6,738 nucleotides of DNA from an uncultured Lachnospiraceae bacterium (GTDB lineage: Bacteria; Bacillota_A; Clostridia; Lachnospirales; Lachnospiraceae): assembly GCA_910585655.1 (NCBI GenBank), contig CAJUFW010000170.1, forward strand, positions 600 to 7,337, read 5' to 3'. Shown here in pieces: positions 1 to 4,608 of the stretch; position 1 is the stretch's first letter, and the number at the start of each line of letters is the position of its first letter. The translations under genes were made by a program, and so were the position numbers. The notes below the pieces were generated by a model. It ran no database searches and was not told the origin of the DNA. It worked only from the letters and a program-made list of their open reading frames with translations.

Positions 1-29
1 TCTTTCCCTACACGACGCTCTTCCGATCT
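1..29 (+). other. Illumina TruSeq adapter remnant (sequencing artefact)
   Basis: These 29 bases match, without a mismatch, the 3' part of the Illumina TruSeq universal adapter / Read 1 primer as I know it, ending in the diagnostic CTCTTCCGATCT. The match stops exactly where an adapter would be joined to an insert, so base 30 is the first base of genuine sequence. This is vector/adapter contamination left at a contig end and should be trimmed. Any reading frame crossing it is chimeric. Confidence 0.97.
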
Positions 30-269
30 TTAGTTGAGCAACTGGCGATGTGGGAGGAAGAGGAAGATAAAAAATTTGTAGTAGACCATTTCCAAAAATC
101 CTGTATGGGGGATATAGATGATACGGACGAAGCAAGGCTTGAAACGGATAATAGAGATATGGTGTGCTATAATCCAACAAGTTTTGGAGAGCAGTTGGAT
201 TTTTGGTTTGAAATAGAGTTTTTCATAGAGGACGGGCAAATAAAAGCGGTATTTGATATAAATATATAA
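30..269 (+). CDS. C-terminal fragment of an unidentified acidic protein (5' truncated)
   Basis: The frame is open from the first genuine base (TTA GTT GAG CAA CTG GCG ATG...) to a TAA at 267-269, giving about 79 residues. The ATG at 48 has no Shine-Dalgarno sequence in front of it, so it is more likely an internal Met of a longer gene cut by the contig edge than a real start. The peptide is strongly acidic (about 22 Asp/Glu against 6 Lys/Arg) and ends in a beta-strand-like stretch around FWFEIEFFIEDG and AVFDINI. It has no signal peptide or membrane segment and looks like a soluble cytoplasmic protein. Local GC is about 37%, clearly below the following genes. I do not recognise the family. 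Small acidic proteins of this look include immunity proteins of toxin systems, but that is only a guess, and no toxin is visible here. The coding call is moderately secure; the function is unknown. Confidence 0.6.
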   Translation, partial: LVEQLAMWEEEEDKKFVVDHFQKSCMGDIDDTDEARLETDNRDMVCYNPTSFGEQLDFWFEIEFFIEDGQIKAVFDINI

Positions 270-326
270 AAGCTCAAATTTCGCTTTGAAAAACGAGAAG
301 AAGTATAGAAATGGAGGTATTATGCA

Positions 327-1682
327 ATGCGGTTAATTACACGCGATAAAACCTATTATCAAAGTTTGATCCGATTGGCAATCCCGGTAGCGCTTCAAAG
401 CCTGATTACGTTCCTTGTCACATTTGCCGATAATTTGATGGTAAATTCCTTAGGGGACGCGGCGGTATCGGGCGTCTATATGGGAAGCCAGATTCAGACG
501 TTGATCCAGATGTTTACATCCGGTATCGGCGGGGCGATTCTGATTATTTCCGCCCAATACTGGGGCAAACAGGATACAAAGCATATTCGCTGTATTGTAG
601 CGATCGGGCTGCGTATTTCGATTGTGGTCGGTCTGGCTTTTACCGTGATTGGTTTGATTTTTCCGAAACAGATCATACATATTTTTACACCGGATACGGA
701 TGTGATTCGAGAAGGCGCGATTTATTTTCGTTGGGTATGTCTGTCCTATGTATTTTTCTGTGTGACACAGGCGTTGATTTCTGCGATGCGTTCGGTCGAG
801 GTGACAAGGATTGGTATGTGGGTGTCCCTTGCTTCTCTTTTTGTCAATATTTCCTTAAACTATGTGCTGATTTTCGGGAAGCTTGGTTTTCCGGCAATGG
901 GAGTACAGGGGGCGGCGATTGCCACACTTTTAACAAGAGTGACCGAGGCGGCTGTCATTTTACTGTATGTCTGCCTGTATGATAAGCGTTTAAGTTTCCG
1001 TCTGTCACATTTATTTTTGCATGATAGTGGGCTGGCACATGACTTTATAAAATATGGGCTGCCGCTGGTCGCCGGAGAAATCGTCTGGTCGGTCAATATG
1101 ATGTGCAACTCTAAAATTCTGGGTGGCTATGGCGCTTCGGTTATTACAGCGGCGAGCGTGGTCAATACGTTAAATACTTTAGCGTTTATCACTATCAGCG
1201 GACTTTCCTCCGCCGTCGGCATTATCACCGGAAAGACGATTGGAGCAGGAAAAACCGAGTTGATGAAGGAGTATGCTTATACTACACAAATTCTATTCCT
1301 GGGAGTGGGACTGTTTAGTGGTGCGCTGGTTGCGCTGATTGCCAAACCGTTTATCGGGCTGTATACCGGAATCTCTGCAGACGCCGCTCACCAATCCCTG
1401 ATGTTTGCGCGTGTGATGGCTGTAACGATCATCGGGACCGGCTATCAGATGCCATGTCTGTTCGGGCTGGTAAAATCCGGCGGCGACATTCACTTTGTAT
1501 TTCGTAACGACACGATTTTTGTCTTTTTAGTCGTACTGCCGTCTGCAATCATAGCCGCCTGGCTCGGCGCCCCAGCCTGGGTGACATTCGCCTGTCTGAA
1601 ATGCGATCAGATTTTAAAATGCTTCGTAGCCGTCGTAAAGATTAACCGCTTTAACTGGATGAAAAACCTTACGCGGGCTTAA
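327..1682 (+). CDS. MATE family efflux transporter
   Basis: This is a 451-residue integral membrane protein of the MATE (multidrug and toxic compound extrusion) family, whose members export cationic drugs, dyes or metabolites in exchange for Na+ or H+. The length and twelve hydrophobic segments in two related six-helix halves (about residues 1-220 and 235-440) are normal for the family. Visible family signatures are FADNLMVNSLGDAAVSGV (33-50), SAQYWGKQD (75-83), the LNYVLIFGKLGFPAMGVQGA block (177-196), GKTIGAGK in the second half (302-309), and the terminal KINRFNW stretch (438-444). The start is set by GGAGG at 313-317, nine bases before the ATG. The ATG at 322 is out of frame. The gene stands 57 bases after the truncated acidic gene with no convincing terminator or promoter between them, so cotranscription cannot be excluded. 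The substrate cannot be inferred. Its place directly upstream of a peptide-resistance module suggests, but does not show, a role in drug or toxin export. Confidence 0.95.
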   Translation: MRLITRDKTYYQSLIRLAIPVALQSLITFLVTFADNLMVNSLGDAAVSGVYMGSQIQTLIQMFTSGIGGAILIISAQYWGKQDTKHIRCIVAIGLRISIVVGLAFTVIGLIFPKQIIHIFTPDTDVIREGAIYFRWVCLSYVFFCVTQALISAMRSVEVTRIGMWVSLASLFVNISLNYVLIFGKLGFPAMGVQGAAIATLLTRVTEAAVILLYVCLYDKRLSFRLSHLFLHDSGLAHDFIKYGLPLVAGEIVWSVNMMCNSKILGGYGASVITAASVVNTLNTLAFITISGLSSAVGIITGKTIGAGKTELMKEYAYTTQILFLGVGLFSGALVALIAKPFIGLYTGISADAAHQSLMFARVMAVTIIGTGYQMPCLFGLVKSGGDIHFVFRNDTIFVFLVVLPSAIIAAWLGAPAWVTFACLKCDQILKCFVAVVKINRFNWMKNLTRA

Positions 1683-1790
1683 AACAGCAAAATTACTTTC
1701 TAACCACAGCAAGATTTTCGGGCAGATCCTTTCCTGACCGGAAATTTTGCTAAGGAGGGTGGTTAGAAAGCAATTTTACGGAACTTAAAA
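1678..1790. repeat. Long imperfect palindrome flanked by a 7-bp direct repeat
   Basis: Between the MATE stop and the regulator start lies an 89-nt inverted repeat. The outer arms 1689-1707 and 1759-1777 are complementary at 18 of 19 positions. Inner arms 1708-1721 and 1738-1751 pair over 14 positions (12 Watson-Crick plus two G-U), extended by CAG/CTG (1723-1725, 1734-1736) around the loop 1726-1733. Only one side carries extra bases: AAGGAGG at 1752-1758, a perfect Shine-Dalgarno-like heptamer left as a bulge. CTTAAAA occurs at 1678-1684 (containing the MATE TAA stop) and again at 1784-1790, like a target-site duplication. There is no T-run after the plus-strand hairpin, so it is not a canonical plus-strand intrinsic terminator. 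Possible readings are a MITE-like insertion, a folded leader RNA controlling the regulator gene, or an RNA processing/stabilising stem. The structure is certain; the function is open. Confidence 0.75.
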
Positions 1791-1804
1791 TAGGAGAACA
1801 AAGA

Positions 1805-2488
1805 ATGCTATATCGGATTTTAATTGTGGAGGATGACGAGACGATTGCAGGGGCGGTCAAGCGTCAGGTCGAAAGCTGGGGGCTTTCTGCCCGCTGTATC
1901 AAGGATTTTTCCAAAGTGATAGAGGAGTTTTGCCAATATGCGCCGCATTTGGTTCTGATGGATATTACGCTGCCTTTTTTTAACGGCTATCATTGGTGTA
2001 GTGAAATCCGTAAGCTTTCCAAGGTGCCGGTGATTTTCCTTTCTTCGGCGTCGGATAGTATGAATATCGTAATGGCAGTCAATATGGGAGCGGATGATTT
2101 TCTGGCTAAACCGTTTGATTTGGAGGTGCTGACGGCAAAAGTACAGGCAGTGCTGCGGCGGACGTATGATTTTGGAATGCCTGCCGATTTGCTGAGCTGC
2201 CGGGGGGCGGTGTTGGATCAGGCGGATGCTTCCCTGCGGACAGAGACGGGAGAGCGGGTAGAACTGACCAAAAACGAATACCGCCTGTTGCAGATTTTGT
2301 TTGAAAATCAAGGCAAGGTCGTCAGCCGGGATACGATGATGACAAAGCTTTGGGAAAGTGATGCCTATGTGGATGAAAATACTTTGAACGTCAATATGGC
2401 TAGGCTGCGGAAAAAGCTGGAGCAGGTAGGCTTTTCGGATCTGATTGTCACCCGGAAGGGGATCGGATATTTGATTGAAAAAGTGTGA
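1805..2488 (+). CDS. OmpR-family response regulator, BceR/GraR type
   Basis: This 227-residue DNA-binding response regulator has a receiver domain (about 3-118) and a C-terminal winged-helix domain (about 128-226). The receiver keeps the acidic pocket E9/D10/D11, the phosphoacceptor D53 in LMDITLP, S80 in VIFLSSASD and K102 in AKPF. The FLSSxSD, NMGADDF and AKPF blocks are characteristic of the regulators of Bce-type peptide-detoxification transporters. The output domain shows LTKNEYRLL, VVSRDTMM, the recognition-helix region ENTLNVNMARLRKKL and the wing TRKGIGY. Start: AGGAG at 1792-1796, eight bases before the ATG. The kinase gene follows 78 bases downstream, and the ATPase/permease pair lies beyond it. 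By family precedent it is phosphorylated by the adjacent kinase and activates the transporter promoter. All residues needed for phosphorylation are present. B. subtilis BceR has about the same length. The subtype is assigned from motifs and neighbours, not from an alignment search. Confidence 0.95.
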   Translation: MLYRILIVEDDETIAGAVKRQVESWGLSARCIKDFSKVIEEFCQYAPHLVLMDITLPFFNGYHWCSEIRKLSKVPVIFLSSASDSMNIVMAVNMGADDFLAKPFDLEVLTAKVQAVLRRTYDFGMPADLLSCRGAVLDQADASLRTETGERVELTKNEYRLLQILFENQGKVVSRDTMMTKLWESDAYVDENTLNVNMARLRKKLEQVGFSDLIVTRKGIGYLIEKV

Positions 2489-2548
2489 CAGATAGGCGGA
2501 TTGATAGGTGGGTAGAGACGAAAAGAGACAAAGAGAAAAAAGAGATAG

Positions 2549-2560
2549 AAGGAGAAGGAG
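2549..2560 (+). promoter_or_regulatory. Duplicated Shine-Dalgarno sequence of the histidine kinase gene
   Basis: AAGGAG occurs twice in tandem (2549-2554 and 2555-2560). The second copy is six bases before the ATG at 2567, which fixes that start for the kinase. The pair closes a purine tract (2514-2560, 44 of 47 purines). The 78-base gap after the regulator shows no terminator hairpin and no convincing promoter, so the two genes are probably one transcript. Confidence 0.7.
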
Positions 2561-2566
2561 CGAACT

Positions 2567-3679
2567 ATGAGACAGGAAGATTCCAGTCAGGGAAAGGGCG
2601 GTCGGCTGTTATTTCGTTATATCCGCCATCATCGGAAAAGCCTGCTGTTACTGGGGATGTCCGTTATGATATTTTTTCTTGTATTTCTGGCATATCGTCT
2701 GGAATGGGAGGCGGTCTGGTATGCGGGAGCGCTTTGCATGGTACTTTGGCTGGTAGCCGCTCTTCTTGATCTGTATTATTATAGCCGCAGGCATCATCAA
2801 ATGTGTCAGATGGCAAACCCGATAAAGATAAATGAGAATTTTGACGGGCGGCAGGCGGCAGGGGAGGAACTGGTGACCTCTTATATGCTGCCGGACAGCA
2901 GACTCCTTCCGCAGCCTCAAAACTTGATTGAAGAGGATTATCAAAGCTTAATAGAGGCGCTGCTACAGGAACGCTCGCTTCTGCTACAGGAATACAGTCG
3001 AAGAAAACAGGAACGAACGGATTATGAAACGATGTGGGCGCATCAGATTAAAACACCGATTGCCGCTATGCGCCTGCTGCTTCAGGAGCAGGATATACCG
3101 GAATTTCGAGAACTGTCGTCAGAGCTGTTTCAGATAGAACAATATGTGGAAATGATTTTAAATTATATGCGTCTTGACAGTCCGTCCAATGATTTTGTAT
3201 TTCGGAAATGCGATTTGGATGATATGATCAAACAGGCAATCCGAAAGTATGCGGCGCAATTTGTCCGAAGAAAGGTGGCACTTTCCAGGGAGGACACTCA
3301 TGCAGAGGTAGTGACGGATGAAAAATGGCTGGTGTTTGTTTTGGAACAGTTGATTTCAAACGCTTTGAAATATACGTCCGCAGGGGAGATTTTGATTTAT
3401 CAGGCGGATGCGCCGGTGGAAAATTCCATACAGGCTCAAAAGGTACTTCTTGTGATTCGGGACAGCGGGATCGGTATTGCAGCGGAAGATTTGCCGCGTA
3501 TTTTTGAGAAAGGTTACACCGGATTAAATGGGAGGACAGGTGAAAAATCCACGGGGATTGGGCTTTATCTGTGCAAACGGATTTTAGATAAGCTTGGAAC
3601 GAGGATTTGGGTGGAATCAAAACCAGGGAACGGAACGAAGGTTTATCTGGAACTGGAGCGTTATCTTTCAACATTGTAA
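2567..3679 (+). CDS. Intramembrane-sensing sensor histidine kinase, BceS type
   Basis: This 370-residue membrane kinase is the likely partner of the upstream regulator. Two transmembrane helices (about 25-43 and 49-71) are separated by only some five residues (around RLEWE), so there is essentially no extracellular sensing domain. A charged, coiled-coil-like linker (about 120-152) leads to the phosphorylation site WAHQIKTPIAAM with H159. The ATPase domain has the N box QLISNALKYT (N265), G1 DSGIGI (299-304), F box RIFEKGYTG (F313) and G2 STGIGLYL (328-335). All catalytic motifs are intact. Kinases of this architecture do not bind peptide themselves: in characterised Bce modules they are activated by contact with the BceB-like permease, which fits the permease encoded downstream. 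The protein is longer than B. subtilis BceS (about 334), mainly at the N-terminus and linker. The ATG at 2567 is chosen because of the tandem AAGGAG. Its transcript ends at the terminator just beyond the stop. Confidence 0.95.
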   Translation: MRQEDSSQGKGGRLLFRYIRHHRKSLLLLGMSVMIFFLVFLAYRLEWEAVWYAGALCMVLWLVAALLDLYYYSRRHHQMCQMANPIKINENFDGRQAAGEELVTSYMLPDSRLLPQPQNLIEEDYQSLIEALLQERSLLLQEYSRRKQERTDYETMWAHQIKTPIAAMRLLLQEQDIPEFRELSSELFQIEQYVEMILNYMRLDSPSNDFVFRKCDLDDMIKQAIRKYAAQFVRRKVALSREDTHAEVVTDEKWLVFVLEQLISNALKYTSAGEILIYQADAPVENSIQAQKVLLVIRDSGIGIAAEDLPRIFEKGYTGLNGRTGEKSTGIGLYLCKRILDKLGTRIWVESKPGNGTKVYLELERYLSTL

Positions 3680-3684
3680 GAATG

Positions 3685-3730
3685 AAGAGAGAAATGTAAG
3701 CCAAAGAAATGGCAAAGCATTTCTCTTTTT
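3685..3730 (+). terminator. Rho-independent terminator after the kinase gene
   Basis: The arms AGAGAAATG (3688-3696) and CATTTCTCT (3718-3726) pair over nine bases. They are extended outward by A-T pairs with one G-U and inward, after a small internal loop, by GCC/GGC (3700-3702, 3711-3713). A run of T follows at 3726-3730. It starts within ten bases of the kinase stop, so it should separate the regulator/kinase transcript from the transporter genes. Confidence 0.75.
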
Positions 3731-3738
3731 GTTATACT
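3710..3738 (+). promoter_or_regulatory. Candidate promoter of the ATPase/permease operon (extended -10)
   Basis: TGTTATACT at 3730-3738 matches the extended -10 pattern TGnTATAAT with one mismatch. At the optimal 17-base spacing the -35 position is TGGCAA (3710-3715), only three of six matches to TTGACA. A good -10 with a poor -35 is what an activator-dependent promoter looks like, and transporter promoters in Bce systems are switched on by their cognate regulator. I could not find a clear BceR-type operator; the upstream bases are occupied by the terminator stem. It is a prediction from sequence only. Confidence 0.55.
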
Positions 3739-3840
3739 AGGCGTGTCATCAGATAAGCCCGGTGGGTGGGCGTAGAAGACAGAGATAGAAAAGGGCGTTA
3801 GGACGGCGGACGGTCGGCTGCCCGGAAAAGAGGAAAAAAC
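3739..3840 (+). other. G-rich untranslated leader of the ATPase/permease operon
   Basis: About 100 bases separate the predicted -10 from the ATPase ATG. No supported open frame lies here. The leader is purine- and G-rich: it contains GGTGGGTGGG (3761-3770), a short possible stem GCCC/GGGC (3757-3760, 3768-3771), and a tandem heptamer GGACGGC/GGACGGT (3801-3807, 3808-3814). GAGG at 3830-3833 is the ribosome binding site, seven bases before the ATG. I do not recognise a riboswitch family. Confidence 0.4.
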
Positions 3841-4608
3841 ATGGCGATTTTAGAGGTTCACAATTTAAAAAAGGTGTATACCACTCGTTTTGGCGGGAAT
3901 CAGGTTCAGGCGCTTTCCGACGTTACATTTTCGGTAGAACAGGGCGAATATGTAGCGATTATGGGGGAGTCTGGTTCCGGGAAAACAACACTTTTAAACA
4001 TCCTGGCGGCGCTCGACCGTCCGACCAGCGGCGAGGTGCTGTTAAACGGCGCCAATATTGTATCAATTAAAGAAAAAGATATTTCTGCATTCCGGCGGAA
4101 CAATCTGGGCTTTGTGTTTCAGGATTTTAATTTGCTGGATACATTTTCTTTAAAAGACAATATTTTCCTGCCGCTGGTACTGGCGGGCAGGCATTATAAG
4201 GAAATGGAAGAACGACTGATACCGATTTCAGAACGGCTTGGTATCCGGGAATTATTGGAGAAGTATCCGTATGAAATATCCGGCGGACAGAAACAGAGAG
4301 TTGCTGTGGCACGGGCATTGATTACGGAGCCGCAGTTGATTTTGGCAGATGAGCCGACGGGAGCGTTAGATTCCCGTTCGACGGACAGTCTGCTCCGTCT
4401 GTTTTCGGAAATCAACCGGGAAGGGCAGACGATTTTAATGGTAACGCACAGTACCAAGGCAGCCAGCAGCGCGGGACGGGTGCTGTTTATCAAGGATGGC
4501 GAGGTGTTCCATCAGATTTATAAAGGAGATTCAACGACCGAAGAGATGTATCAAAAGATTTCGGATACGTTGACGATGCTTGCGACAGGTGGTGTGAGAA
4601 ATGAATAG
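3841..4608 (+). CDS. Bce-type ABC transporter ATP-binding protein
   Basis: This 255-residue cytoplasmic nucleotide-binding subunit belongs to the MacB/LolD-like branch of ABC ATPases, here of BceA type. It powers the permease encoded immediately downstream. The motifs are complete: Walker A GESGSGKT (42-49), Q-loop Q94 in FVFQDFNLLD, signature ISGGQKQR (146-153), Walker B LILADE (167-171, catalytic E171), D-loop GALDS (174-178) and switch histidine H203 in VTHS. FVFQDFNLLDTFSLKDNI is typical of the Bce subfamily, and the length is close to B. subtilis BceA (about 253). The start is supported by GAGG at 3830-3833. The stop codon overlaps the permease start by 8 bases, indicating translational coupling and a stoichiometric complex. 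Expected role: export or release of cell-wall-active peptides (bacitracin- or lantibiotic-like) from lipid II-cycle targets, and signalling to the kinase. The actual substrate is not readable from this subunit. Confidence 0.96.
   Translation: MAILEVHNLKKVYTTRFGGNQVQALSDVTFSVEQGEYVAIMGESGSGKTTLLNILAALDRPTSGEVLLNGANIVSIKEKDISAFRRNNLGFVFQDFNLLDTFSLKDNIFLPLVLAGRHYKEMEERLIPISERLGIRELLEKYPYEISGGQKQRVAVARALITEPQLILADEPTGALDSRSTDSLLRLFSEINREGQTILMVTHSTKAASSAGRVLFIKDGEVFHQIYKGDSTTEEMYQKISDTLTMLATGGVRNE

Noticed and set aside
253..258. TTGATA as a -35 box for the MATE gene
   Set aside because: No acceptable -10 hexamer is found 16-18 bases downstream. The region is AT-rich, so single hexamer matches are expected by chance.
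274..289. Small hairpin TCAAA/TTTGA after the truncated first gene
   Set aside because: It has only five A/T-rich pairs and no following T-run, so it is too weak to call a terminator.
322..324. Alternative ATG for the MATE gene
   Set aside because: It is in a different frame from the transporter and only four bases from GGAGG. The ATG at 327 has proper spacing and opens the conserved frame.
1786..1791. TAAAAT as a -10 box for the regulator gene
   Set aside because: The start of transcription would fall after the AGGAG ribosome binding site, a few bases before the ATG. The -35 position is also poor.
1820..2311. 163-codon open frame on the minus strand
   Set aside because: It lies wholly antisense inside the response regulator, whose motifs are complete. 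The predicted peptide is rich in Gln, His, Arg and Pro, as expected for an antisense shadow frame.
2485..2769. 94-codon plus-strand frame after the regulator
   Set aside because: It overlaps the start and membrane helices of the kinase in another frame. Its first codon is a GTG overlapping the regulator stop, and it has no ribosome binding site of its own that is not better explained by the kinase.
3228..3704. 158-codon open frame on the minus strand
   Set aside because: It is antisense to the catalytic domain of the histidine kinase and runs through its terminator. It is Pro/Ser-rich with no recognisable domain.
3781..3790. AGAGATAGAA shared with 2541-2550, as a possible common regulatory element
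   Set aside because: Both copies sit in purine-rich leaders of low complexity at different distances from the start codons. A 10-base match there is not convincing.
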